A stretch of 64,000 nt of DNA from NCBI GenBank assembly GCA_013399855.1, contig VXAY01002816.1, forward strand, positions 630,712 through 694,711, read 5' to 3'. Shown in pieces: positions 40,151-51,487 of this stretch. How positions within the stretch are numbered: position 1 is the stretch's first letter; every line of letters begins with the position of its first letter. The DNA comes from Oxyruncus cristatus. Lineage: Eukaryota > Chordata > Aves > Passeriformes > Cotingidae. A model generated the notes under the pieces. It saw only the letters and a program-made list of their open reading frames with translations. It had not been told where the DNA came from and did not search any database. Made by a program: the position numbers and the translations under genes.

Positions 40151-42217
40151 ATTAAAACTAGAAGTTTGCTTGATTTTTAAAGCAGCAAGTCCCAGGGGAT
40201 GTGAAAGAAAGGTCAGTAAATTATACACAGAGAGAGAATTGGCAAGGGAAGAACTGAATGAAGTTAGAGGGGAGAAAAAAGAGATCCAGAAGACAGATGC
40301 TCACTGGTGAAAGTAAAAGAGTGTATGTGCCCTGAGAAGTTTTCCCCCTTTGCTTCAGCCATTGCAGAGAAACACTTCAGCCTGATCAAGCAGCCCCAAC
40401 GAAGTTGTAAATCCTAGAGAGATCTCATAAGAAGGTGTTTTATTACAGATGATCTTGAAAGTCTCTTCCAGCCGTGGTGAGTCTATAATGGAATGAGCTG
40501 CATGGCTCTCACTGGCGTTGATTCAGCGTGGTGTCGGGCACTCACTGAGGATCTGTTGTGAATCAGGCATCTCTCTGCCTTGGGGAAGGAAGGCTCTCTC
40601 AGCCTCAGGTAAGGAACCTCCAACCTCCCAGCTCAAGGGGGGGTCACCACCATGCAGCTGGGCAAGGAGAGCTCGGGGAAGGCTCACTCAGGCTGACGTA
40701 TTTATGGGATAAATTGGTTGGATCAAAGTCAGATTGCATGTGGTGGGAGGGATGTGCATGAGACTCCTCATCCCCACAGCTGCCTTTGTGCCTTGATAAA
40801 CGAGCATTGGGAAAACCACCCACTCCTGATGTGTTAAAAGCACGTCACTCTGGCCCTTTGTGGGTTTCCTGGAGGAGCTCCTGGCCTGGCTGCAGCTCAG
40901 GCCTTTTCCTCCCTCGGAGCCTGTACCAAACCGTTGCTGGCTTGGTTAAGGGGGTCAGCTGCATCCACCATGCTGACCTTTAAAAACCTTTCTAAATATA
41001 AAAAGAAGACAAAAGAGGGTTATGGCGCCTTGCTGAGCCAAGAGCTGGAGCCCTCTCAGAAGGGAAAGATTTTCTGTGCAGGGACTGATAAAACTGTGAT
41101 GCTACCCTAGGCAAAGCCTTGTTCCTTTAACAATCGGCCAATCACAGCAAGCTGAACAAATATAAAAAATGTAAATTTGCTGATGAGACAAATCTGGAAA
41201 CAAAGATGATGACAGGGGTCTCTAAAACATGCTACATTCTTGCTACGTTGCCAAGTGGGGAAGAAAAATAGCATTCTAACAACAAAACAGTGGAGAAGAT
41301 GCAATAAGCATCTTCAGGGTAAGCAGGAGTGCACAGAAACAGAAGAATGCTTCCATCCTCTTCGGGCCACACACTTTCCATAGCTTTTATTGTCCCTCTG
41401 CTTTGACTTAGTTCTTTTTCCCATCACTGCAAACAGGTTACTCCTCAAATCTCCTTTCTTGTCCTTTCCCTGAGTTGCACATGTCCTGTTCCTGCTGCCA
41501 CTGGTGTGTCCCACAGGTCTTCCGAAGACTCCCTGCCACTGGGTGCTGCTCCTCAGACCCACTGATTGACACGGTGAAGTGTTGTGGGGTGCTGGTTTAG
41601 TATCTTTCACAAGATACTTTAATAAGCCCTTCTTCATTAAACACACTCTGTGATTGCTAATGATGTCTCAAATTAACATCTTGGTAACAAATACCTGATG
41701 CTGCTCCTTGCCTTGTGCAAGTGCATAACTGTGTTGTAAAATGGGAATTCTTCCTGCTGAAAATAAAAATAGCTTTTGTCTCTTTTAACCTGGGTTACTT
41801 TGTGCCTGATGCTGCCACTTAGTTGTCTTGTATTTACTCCTCCTTTCCCAGTTAACACCAAGTAGGAAAGAGGAATGTATGGCTGAGCTCTGCAGGGTGT
41901 TAGCATTTTGTGGGCCACAGTCAGCTGAGCTTTCATGGATCACAGTGCAATGTCTTGAGGTTTTACTCTCCAGCAGGGAACTCTTAACCACCATGCAGCC
42001 ACAGACATGTGAAAGCCAAATAAGAGTCCAGATAAAACCTGTGCCCGTCCTGCTCCGTCTGAGCACTGCTCTTTGTGGATGCTGGCTGAAATGAGGGCAG
42101 ATTGGTTTGGAGTTCCTGTTTTGGGGCTTTTCCCTTACTACCCTGAGTAGGCTGTGCAGATGGGAACCTTCTTCCCCTGTGATGGGCAGTAGGAGTAACT
42201 TCATCTGCTGTAACTAT
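40151..42217. other. Intergenic sequence
   Basis: About 2.1 kb without a supported gene. A possible CR1 remnant lies at 40436-40492 (GATGATCTTGAAAGTCTCTT followed by CCAGCC). Confidence 0.65.
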
Positions 42218-42387
42218 GCCCAGAGAGGTTGTTTTGATACCCCATCCCTGGAAGTGTCCAAGGCCAGGTTGGACGGGGCTTGGAGCGACCTGGGCTAGTG
42301 GAAGGTGTCCCTGCCCATGGCAGGGGGTTGGAATGGGTAATCTTTAAGGGGCCTTCCAACCCAAACCTGTCCACAATTCTATGAGTC
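42218..42387 (+). mobile_element. CR1 LINE 3' end fragment
   Basis: GCCCAGAGAGGTTG, ATCCCTGGAAGTGTCCAAGG, GGACGGGGCTTGGAGCGACC, GTGTCCCTGCCCATGGCAGG and an ACAATTCTATGAGTCT tail. Confidence 0.93.
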
Positions 42388-45120
42388 TTTCCTCCTAAGG
42401 TCTAAGTCTCCAGAGACACAAATTTAGTGCCACTCCCCTTCCCACCTCTTTTGTGTCTACACCCATGAAACAATCACTTGCAAATTAATAAGATCTGGTT
42501 AATGAGCTGGCCCCAGGAGGGCTGAGCTGTTCACAGTCCCTGGCTGAAGGAAGAGCCTCAACAGTGTACTTGAGTGCCTGTGGCCCAAAGCAAGATGTGC
42601 TCAGGAAGCTGGCAGCTTCTGGCTGGTGCTAACCGGTATTCCCCATGTTAGTACTGTCATACTCACTCCCAACGCTGCAATCACTCTGAAAAAAGTCTAC
42701 TGGATGCCCGTAAGTCCTTTATTATTCAGCAATGCCATACTTGAAAGTGAGTAGTTGCTGGATATTTGCACTTGTGTTTTGACAGTGGATTTATTTTTTG
42801 AAATTTATGGATTTATCCCACTTTGATCTAGTGAGAACCGGCAGCGTGTTGTTTGGATATTAATCACAGCCATCCCACCATGACAGGCTGTTTAAGCTCA
42901 ATCTCTTTTATTTTTATGTTTCTATCACCCACGTCTATAAAAATCTATCCTGGGCATGCCAGTTCTGCATAGGAGAGCCGAAATAACTGGCTGCAGTTCA
43001 GCTGGGTGCTAAAGGCTGAGGGGATTGTGAATGAAGAGAAGATAAGAAGCCCTGGCTGCACTGGAGGTGCTGTGGGAGGCTGTGGGATGTGCTGGGGTGA
43101 GGGTGTGCACCTCCCTTCTGCGCCCCATCAGTGGCACTGTCCCATTTACGCACACCTACTCGCCTTTTGGGTGAGTATATTTCTTTCCCCCGCCCCAAGT
43201 ATATGAATTTTGAAATGGAATATGTATGGAAATAGAATAAATTAAAAAGAAAAAAAAAAAAAAGGAAATTATCACGAGTGCTGCTGACAGAGATGTGGCT
43301 GGATGGGGAGGCTGAGCTCCCGTCCTTGCCTTGTCCCTCAGCCGCCACCTCCATCCTGCTCACCAGTTGCTCATGGAGAAACTCTGTGCCCTCAGGGGTG
43401 TTTCCAGTGCTCACCTTCACCATCCTGCTCTAGGGAGAGTCATCCCAAAAGTGAAGAACGCATGAAAAAATGTAAGATTTCCAGCCCATCAGTCATTTAT
43501 GAGCCATAAAGTTGTTCCAGGTGCTGGTCTTGCCGCCTTCTGCACCAGAATGTTGCTGCCTCAGAGCTCGCCAATAATGATATCTCAGTATAGGAATTGC
43601 CAATAATCTAAATGGTGATTTCTAGTAACTGTCAACTATCAGGTTTAATTACCACCATTATCACTTTCTGTAACGGCTGGCTTCTTAGAGAGTTCTGCAC
43701 ATGCTTCAGATTAATGGAAAGGATAAAGCAAGAAAAGGATCTGGCAGTGGAAGGAAAATACCGATAATTCAAAAGTGTGGAGCTTTGTGTTATGACCACT
43801 GGCTGAAAGAGTTTCCTGTAAACACGGTTCCTAATGAAACACGAAGTTAGAACGTACTTTAGGTTTAATTTATTTTAGGTGGACTAGGAGAAATAAATAT
43901 CTTCTCATGATCAGTGGTTCATGCTCTGGTTCAGCCTCACCAGTTCTGAAACAGTTTTGCATTTACACAAAGAACAGCCTCATCCTGTCCCCTGTACGAC
44001 CTTGAATTCAGCACTTCAGTGTCTCGGTTCAAGTTTCCCTTTTGTGCTCAAGGAGTTTTTTTGGTTTGGGTGATTAGTTCACAGCTACAGTAGAGCTCGC
44101 ACAGGCTCTGCGAAGGCTGCTTGAATCACAATCGATCTGCATCCTTCTGGAGAGCACTGCAAATAGTATGTTTAATAGCATTTTTAATAGGTCCAAATGC
44201 CTGCTATTCAGAAATGCATCGATATAATGCTGCTTTTGGTTAATGCAGAATGCAGGAGTCGTGCAATCTGCCCACACTGATAACAGACCAGACTAGGAGA
44301 GGAAACTTATTTTGAGCCCTGTGGTTCAGCTTAAATGAATGGCTTTGCTGAAATGGGGGAAATGGAGGTATTTCCCTTACTTGTAGTTTCACAGTTTGAA
44401 ACCATATCCTGGCTGCTTCGAAATCCAGTGATAAAATTCCTATTGACTTCTCTCTGGAGCTATTTTTCCTTTGTCAAATACAACTTTTTCATTGCATGTT
44501 TGAAGTGCCCCAGCCCAGCAAAGTGGGTGCTTAACTGTATGGATAAATGTTCTCAGTCAATAGAATAACAAGCCTATGGTCAGAACCAGGTGGAGGAGGG
44601 AAATGTAGCTTAAATGAATCCAGAAAACTCCAAATAGCTCTTGCTCTTCTTAATTTCCAACGCTCTGACGAGGTAAGCCTGGAGCACTTTTTTTTTCTCC
44701 TTATTTTTTTTCTTTTAAAAAGATACAGAAGCATCTCACTTGCCTCACTGACACATTCTAGTGGGTCTTCCCTCACTTTGGAGTTGCTCAGTAAGAAAGT
44801 AAGTCCTTTTTTTAATCTGGGGAATATGAGTTTATTTTAGTGAACAAGCCCAAGGGGAAGCATATCACCAAGAGGGGGAAAACTGCTGATGGGTAAAGGA
44901 ATAACATAATTCGTTGTTCCTGATGCTTCAGTGCAACTCTGGACTTAAACCTCTGTCAAGTGACCAGTAAGAACTCACCTCCCTTTCTTTCTGTAAGTAT
45001 GTGGGTTTCATGGATTTTAGGTTTTATTTCTAATTCTCTGCAGCACTGACATGGAAATTATGTTACTTCCTTGCCAGCACTCACCGCAGACATTTGCTGG
45101 CCTGGGTGGTTCAAATAACT
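42388..45120. other. Intergenic sequence
   Basis: About 2.7 kb without a supported gene. An A tract with G and T breaks lies at about 43242-43267. The 43,560-43,760 stretch is rich in AT-type factor cores (AATAAT, TTAATTACC, TTATCA), but this is weak evidence. Confidence 0.65.
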
Positions 45121-45278
45121 GGCTACCCAGGGCAGTGGTGGAGTCACCATCTCTAGGGGTTTACAGGCACATAGATGTGGCACTTGGGGACATGGCTTAG
45201 TGGTGGGCTTGGCAGTGTTAAGTTTACTGCTGGACTCTATGATCTTTTTCAATCTAATCAGTTCCGTGATTCTGTAAT
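45121..45278 (+). mobile_element. CR1 LINE 3' end fragment
   Basis: CTACCCAGGGCAGTGGTGGA, GTCACCATCTCTAGGGG, TGTGGCACTTGGGGACATGG and a GTTCCGTGATTCTGTAAT tail. It is similar in type to the 3' part of the copy at 55198. Confidence 0.88.
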
Positions 45279-45310
45279 GTCAGGGGGTTTTTTTTTGGAA
45301 ATTGGGTCAG

Positions 45311-45655
45311 TGTCCTTGTTTTGGCTGGTACAGAGTTAACTTTTCTAGTAGCTGGTACAGTGCTGTGTTTTCAATTTAGTGTAAGAACGGTGCTGATGAC
45401 ACAGGGATGTTTCAGTCGGTGCTGAGTCACACTTACCCTAAGTCAAGGACTTTTTCACTTTCCATGCTCTGCCAAGCTGGCTGACAAGAAGCTGGGGTGG
45501 AGTGTGGCCAGGACAGCTGGCCTGAACTGACCAAAGGGATGTTCCATCTAACAGACCGTTATCCTCAGTGCATGAAGTGAGGGGAAGGAGGAGGAAGGAA
45601 GGGACGTTCAGAGCAATAACATTTGTCTTGCTGTTCTAGCGACCAAATGCACCAA
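45311..45655 (+). mobile_element. Endogenous-retrovirus LTR fragment (avian type)
   Basis: The order TTTTGGCTGGTACAGAGTTA, TCTAGTAGCTGGTACAGTGC, CTTACCCTAAGTCAAGGACT, CATGCTCTGCCAAGCTGG, CAGGACAGCTGGCCTGAACT and CAAAGGGATGTTCCATCT matches, from memory, a common bird ERV LTR family. The usual promoter half is decayed and no internal retroviral coding sequence is present. The right end abuts another CR1 copy. Exact family and ends are uncertain. Confidence 0.75.
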
Positions 45656-45749
45656 GAAATGCAGGAGGAGACCTGGGTCTCCTTTGCTGTGACTTCATTA
45701 ATAGAAATCCTTTGGGGAGGTGCCTGTCCTGCATGACTGCCTTGTCTCT

Positions 45750-46125
45750 GAAGGGGAGGGACATGGATTGGATGGATGGAACACTCAGTGGGTAGGGAAC
45801 TGGGTGGAGAAGTGATTGAGAACAGCCCTGTGGAGAAGGACTTGGGAGTGATGGGTGGTGAAAAACTCACCACAAGCCAGCAGTGAGCACTCACAGCCCA
45901 GAAACCAGCAGAATCCCGGGCTGCATCCAAAGGAGCTTTGGCAGCAGGTTGAGGGGAGGGATTCTCCCCCTCTACTCTGCTCTTGTGAGACCCCACCTGC
46001 AGTCCTGCCTACGTTTCTGGTGCCCCTGACATAAGAAAGACATGGAACTGGTGGAGTAAGTCCAGAGGAGGCCACGAAATTGGTAAGAGGACTGGAGAAC
46101 CCTACATAGACAGGCTGGAGGGTCA
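45750..46125 (+). mobile_element. CR1 LINE internal 3' fragment, lacking the tail
   Basis: GGACATGGATTGGATGGATG, GGAGAAGGACTTGGGAGTGA, CCCGGGCTGCATCCAAAGGA, GATTCTCCCCCTCTACTCTG and GTGAGACCCCACCTGCAGTC are CR1 segments that lie upstream of the pieces seen elsewhere in this window. It stops near ACAGGCTGGAGGGTCAGGA without the CR1 terminus. Confidence 0.9.
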
Positions 46126-48079
46126 GGACCTTTGTTTCATTGTCTTTCCTCATCTTCTCTCATTTGGAAGGAAGTGGGAACTCCCAAAGCCGAAGAAATA
46201 GGAGTCGCTGACAGTATCTGTCATAAAAGTTACAAGCTTTAGACTTTCCTTTGTCCTAAAATCTGTTCTTCTGAGCTCAGCTTTCTTCTGTGCAGAGGGC
46301 TAGCACAGGGATTAAGCATCCCATTAGTCCTACTTATGCCTTCGCATTAGTGCATAAATAAGATTTAAGCCACTAATAGCCACTTTCTAGCTCTGCATAG
46401 AGCTGAATTTTATATGCTGGCCACGATAAGACCAGATAAAAAAAAATATAGTTGTGGCAGCAGCAGTGAATTTTAACCAGGGGGCTGAATTTCAATGAAG
46501 TGGGGATTAAAAGTGCAGTAGCTGTAGGTGGGATGTCCTGACATCAGCACATTTCAGAAATGGTGCCAAAACCAGGCAATAAGCCCAAAACCTTCTCTGT
46601 GCATGAGGGATGTGGCCTGTGGAGCTGCACCAAGCAACCATCTCCACTTTGCTGGTTGCAGCTGTGAAGTAAAACACACCAGGTCTTTGTGACTCCAAGG
46701 CACCAGGCCCTACCTGCCTCACAGCCACATTGTGCCTGCTCTCAGCGTGGCTGGTGCAGAATTCAACCAAGCCATGGTGCTCTGAGCTCTCAGGCACTGC
46801 AGGATCCCAAAATCCTGCTGTGCCTGGGAGCTCAGCCTCTGGAGTCTGTGAGAGCTTGCTCGGTCCTTCCCATCAGCAAGGTGAGGCTTTGGCCAGCTGC
46901 TTATGCAGGAGTGCTGTCTCTCCAACATGCCCATCATCCCTTTTCTGCAATTAATTGAAGTGATGTCTGCCATTTTTTATCTTTTTCTTCTTTGGGTTTT
47001 TTTTGTTTTGGTTTGGTTTGTTTTTTGTTTTTTTGTTTTGTTGTTGTTGTTTCAATTGAGAATCACAGATTAAGGGTTCAAACAACCCCAGCTTTCTTTC
47101 AGGAAGCTTTCATTAACAAATCAATTAGCTGTACTTGTTCCCATTCCTACACAATTTTGTCTCAGTCCTTTTTTATTAATTTTCCTATTTTGCTAAAATG
47201 TGCTGATTACACCGGTAGAAAGAAGACCTAGCAAAGCCAAAAACACAACCAAGGAGCAAGGGTGCAAAGGCAGTGCCAGGCCAGGCAGATGGGGCCAAGC
47301 TCCAGTTATTTTTTCCCTTTCCTGGACGTGGGATGCATGTTGGCAGGTGCCTAATTCTGCACATGATGAGCAGTGCAGTTATCAGGGTGAGGAGTAACAC
47401 ACAGTTACGGCTCAGAGAGTCACAGCATTCCAGAAATGAACTGGATCCAGCTGGAATCTCTCTTCTCCACCTACATTTGAGCCTTTGGTCCTGCAGAAGC
47501 CTTTGGTCCTGCACAAGCAATACCTGAGCTCTCCATACCCCACTGTGATCTTTGGAGCTTGGACAAGACCCAGGGTCAGCACTGAGACTGCAGGAAATTA
47601 ATCCAATCACTGTCAGGGCAGAAGTTGTATCTTTGCTAAATGATGTGTGACCTTTTAGTACCTGTGGCCCCAAATTGCTCATGGGTATCTAAAGGATCAG
47701 GTATGTTGTGCACAGGGTCCACCAGGGCTTGGGCAGGGACAAATCTGCTGAGAAGCAGGAAACAGTGAGATGGATGGTCCTTACCTGCTGTGCCTGCTGG
47801 GAACCATCAGCACCAGGGAATCTGGGCCAGGTTTTGATAGAGGCAAGTGGGACTGATCCATTCAGCTGGATTATTTACTATTCGCCTTAATCTTTTATAA
47901 AATGTCTAGATTTCGGTGGCCTTGATTGGTTTATTCCTTCTCCAGCCTCTGTGTTGGCTACGAGGGGGTACACGGGGTTCATTTGACTGTTTTTCAGAAA
48001 GAGAATGAATCTGAGGTTTTAGGAGAACTAGTGCCACCATTTCAATGCTTTGTAGTGGGCAAGTGAGGGCTTTTGCTAA
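46126..48079. other. Intergenic sequence
   Basis: About 2 kb without a supported gene. It contains the T/G-rich tract at 46991-47053 and a short imperfect duplication of CCTTTGGTCCTGCA near 47480-47516. Confidence 0.65.
46991..47053. repeat. T-rich (GTTTT)n-like low-complexity tract
   Basis: About 60 bases of T runs broken by single or double G, ending in TTGTTGTTGTT. Confidence 0.85.
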
Positions 48080-48307
48080 ATCATAGAATCACAGAATTTT
48101 TGGGGTTGGAAGAAACTTTATGATCATCTCATTGCAATCCCCTGCCCTGGGCAGGGACACCTTCCACTATCCCAGGTTGCTCCAAGCCCCGTCCAACCTG
48201 GCCTTGGACACTTCCAGGGATCCAGGGGCAGCCACAGCTTCTCTGGGAACCCTGTGCCAGGGCCTCTGCACCCTCACAGGGAATAATTTTTTCTTAAATC
48301 TGAGCCC
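48080..48307 (-). mobile_element. CR1 LINE 3' end fragment, antisense
   Basis: The inverted CR1 terminus ATCATAGAATCACAGAATTT is followed by GGTTGGAAGAAACTTTATGA, CTGGGCAGGGACACCTTCCA, GTCCAACCTGGCCTTGGACA and CACAGCTTCTCTGGGAACCC. Confidence 0.93.
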
Positions 48308-51263
48308 CATGGGTCCCCACAAGGTGAGCACAATCACATACCTGTGTGTAAAGCTGCTTCTAAAGGTGACGTGAAGCAGGGGGAATGCGAACCCCAGATC
48401 TTTTTTTTCCCTGTGCTCGTGGAATGCCTTGTCACTGACAAGACACTCACAGCTGCTTCAGAGAGGAAGATGGCAGTGCCGTGTGGTTTTTGTTTGATGC
48501 TGGAGCTGCTTAGCGAGATGAAATAAGGCAGGGCGGTGAAAACGAGGAAAACATCTTCATGTCCATTATAAACATCTTTAAAGGTGGAACAAAGTAATCC
48601 CCGTGCTGGAGCACGCTGGGGCCGTGTTTGTGCCACCACTGTATCTCCAACAGTGATGTGGAGCTGAGGCAGGTGGGTCTGGGAGGTGAGCTCCTGTACC
48701 TGCCCAGAGCACACAGCAGAGCCAAGCCAGGAACCTGCTTCCAGGCGTGGCCAAGGGGTGAAGGATCCTTCCAGGGGTGAAGGATCCATGGATGTGCACT
48801 ACATCAGTGTGACTGCCTGACGCTCACAGAAATCCCAGGCTGGAAGTGGCACCCGGCCTTTAATAACCCCTTAGAGAACTCTGGTCCTAGAACTTGGCTG
48901 ATGGGTTTTTTCACTGTACGATTTTATCTTTTTTTAATATCCACAGTGTCCTGTGTCAAAGAATTCCGTACTAAACTCCACCTTGGCTAGAAAATTTCTT
49001 CCTTTTTCTTTTTTTCAGGCTGTTGTGCTGGCACCTTCTTTGTCCAGCAGTGAGCAACCCTCCTGTAGCCTTCCTTGGGACCTTGAGGCTGTACAGAACT
49101 CTCCTGGAGGTGTCTCTCTCTGTGGTTAAGGAGTCCAGACTGTTTCCTCGTCCCTTGCTGGGTAGCTCTGATCACATTTGCTTCCCCTCCTTGAAGCTCC
49201 TTTCTTTGACCACACAGGGTGTGTGAGGTGGGTCAAGGGCAGGGAGTTTCTATTTTCATGTTTCTGTCCCGGACTGCTCATGCCTGGGGCAAAGAATATT
49301 TGAATATTTCCCCTCTTCATCATCTTGTGCCATTTTGACTGTCTTGAACAACAGTGATGTGTCAGCACTTTGCTTGTGGGCAATATTTCCCTTGTTCAGT
49401 CTCTTAAACCAGCTGGAAGAACAAATATTAACCAATATCAGTTCAGGCTGTTTTGAAGTTGATGCTAGACGTGTACTTGCTTATCCTTCAGGCACTGCCC
49501 TTTGCTAAGTGAGCATATTGACAATGTTGCAGAGCATCTGTGCAATTATGTTTGAATGCACCACTTGGAGACTGTGACAAATCCATTACGTGACGTGAAA
49601 AGGGCAAAAGGTTAAAATAAAAATGGCTTAATAAAATGAATCATTGCAACAATCCCTTTAAAACTGCACGGGGAAATGCAGAACTGTGAAAAGCACTGAG
49701 CATCCACCACGAAAAAAAATCTCTTTTTGTTAGAATGGACTATGGGCAGCTCCTTGGCTGGTACAAATAGATGGATTTAGCTACAACTCTGTTAAATCAG
49801 CTGAGGATCTGACCATATAGCTTTGGTTGATCTCTAAGCATGAGATCATATTCTGCTTCCACGCAGATACCAAGCCTGAAGCTACTGAAGACTTTGAAGA
49901 AAGATGTAGTTAAAAACCACATGGTGCTTTGGTTGCCAGGGCACTGGGTACTAGGACGGGCTGGAGAGAGCTGCCATGCTGTGTCCAGGTGTGAATGGGA
50001 AATAGGATATTCACAGCATGTGCAGGACAGGGAGGTGGCACAAGATGTTGCCAAGAAGAGAAGTCTTTTAGTTCAAGTTGGCACCTGAGCCAGGAAAAGT
50101 CATTACTTCCCTTCACTTAAGTTTGAGAACTCCCAGAATGAGGAACTGAGGCAGCTTCAGGGTCTGCCACCAATTTCAGTGTGATGGGGAGATGGTTGCC
50201 CACAGGAGGATGAAATTCAGTGGCTGTCAGAGGCCTTGGAAGTGTGCTTTGGGGACCAAACTGAGCTGAAGTCAAGCTGAGCTTAAAGACAGCCACAACG
50301 TACTTGTAGGGCTGAGAGAATTTCATCGTTGCATCAACAAAAAAACCCCAGCCCGGGTATCAAACTGCTCTTCATTTTCTCAGAGAGAGACCTGGTTTTA
50401 AACTGGGAATGGCAATTGTAATGCAAATGTGTTTGTGGCCATGGGGTTTCCATGGGGAGGAGGTGGAGGGGTCACTGCAGTCCTGTCTTACTCTCTCAGC
50501 AGGGAGCAGGGCACAGGAGCTGGACGTGGGGGTGCCCTGCCAGGCAGGAGCAGGGGGTGACTTCCAGCAGCTGCAACTGCCCCTTGGGATGCCCACTCCC
50601 CCAGAGTCATTTGGGGACCAAGACTCAGCAGGTTTCCATTGCTCTTGGCTTGCAAATAGCTCTGTAGTTACTTTTCTCCCTTTTCAGTGATTTTTCCCCC
50701 CATTTCCATTAGCCCAGAGACAACCTGACACTTCAGTTTTATCGCAGTAGCCACTCTTTCTTTTTTTTTTTGCCTGAGAAATCAATTTTGTGTCAAATTT
50801 GTGGCATGTTAGCACTTCTTCCTTGATTTCTGAAGTCAGCACCAGGCTTAGGATAATAATGAATTCCTATAAGTCTGTAATGGAACCATCACTCAGGAAC
50901 AGCACACTAATGCTTTGCTGTATTCCTTAGAGATTGCTCCCTGTTGCTGTTTTGAAGGGATAAAAGCAAATCCAATATGCATCTCATGCAAGAAGTGTCT
51001 AAAGCAGTCGCTGGTATCACATGGGCTCAATCCTCTTCTGAGTAATGCAGATCGAAATCCCTGGGACTCGTTTGACCCGTGGGCTTGGCGTGTGAGCCAA
51101 CTTCATCACACAAACCTTGCCCCAGCACTGTGGTTCGGGGACAGGCCTGGCCAGAGGGGGGTCTGGTTCCACCAAGGGATGTTTCTCTGAAATCAGGGCG
51201 ACTGACTTGATATTCATGGAGTGCCAGGACAAGGGGGGCGGCTGTAGGCTGGGAGAGGGCAGT
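48308..51263. other. Intergenic sequence
   Basis: About 3 kb without a supported gene. A direct repeat GGGGTGAAGGATCC occurs twice near 48756-48788. A cluster of CRE-like and nuclear-receptor-like motifs lies at 49587-49614. Confidence 0.65.
49587..49614. promoter_or_regulatory. Candidate regulatory motif cluster (bZIP and DR2-like)
   Basis: Overlapping TTACGTGA and TGACGTGA, both bZIP/CRE-like, are followed directly by AGGGCA, two A bases and AGGTTA, a direct repeat of nuclear-receptor half-sites. Motif content only. Confidence 0.3.
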
Positions 51264-51487
51264 GTGACAGCGGGTATTAGGAAGAATTCCTGCCCTGTGA
51301 GGACAGTGAGGCCCTGGCACAGGTTGCCCAGAGAAGCTGCAGCTGCCCCTGGATCGCTGGCCAGGCCAGGTTGGACAGGGCTTGAAGCAACCCAGGTTAG
51401 TGGAAGGTGTCCCTGCCCATGGGAGGGAGTGGAACAATATGGTCTTTAAGGTCCCTTCCAACACAAACCAGTCTGTGATTCCATGAA
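51264..51487 (+). mobile_element. CR1 LINE 3' end fragment
   Basis: GAAGAATTCCTGCCCTGTGA, GAGGCCCTGGCACAGGTTGC, GGTTGGACAGGGCTTGAAGC, GTGTCCCTGCCCATGGGAGG and the tail CTGTGATTCCATGAAG. Confidence 0.93.

Noticed and set aside
41785..42204. 139-codon minus-strand open frame
   Set aside because: It has no domain, signal or splice context; the opposite strand is also open and the composition is unremarkable.
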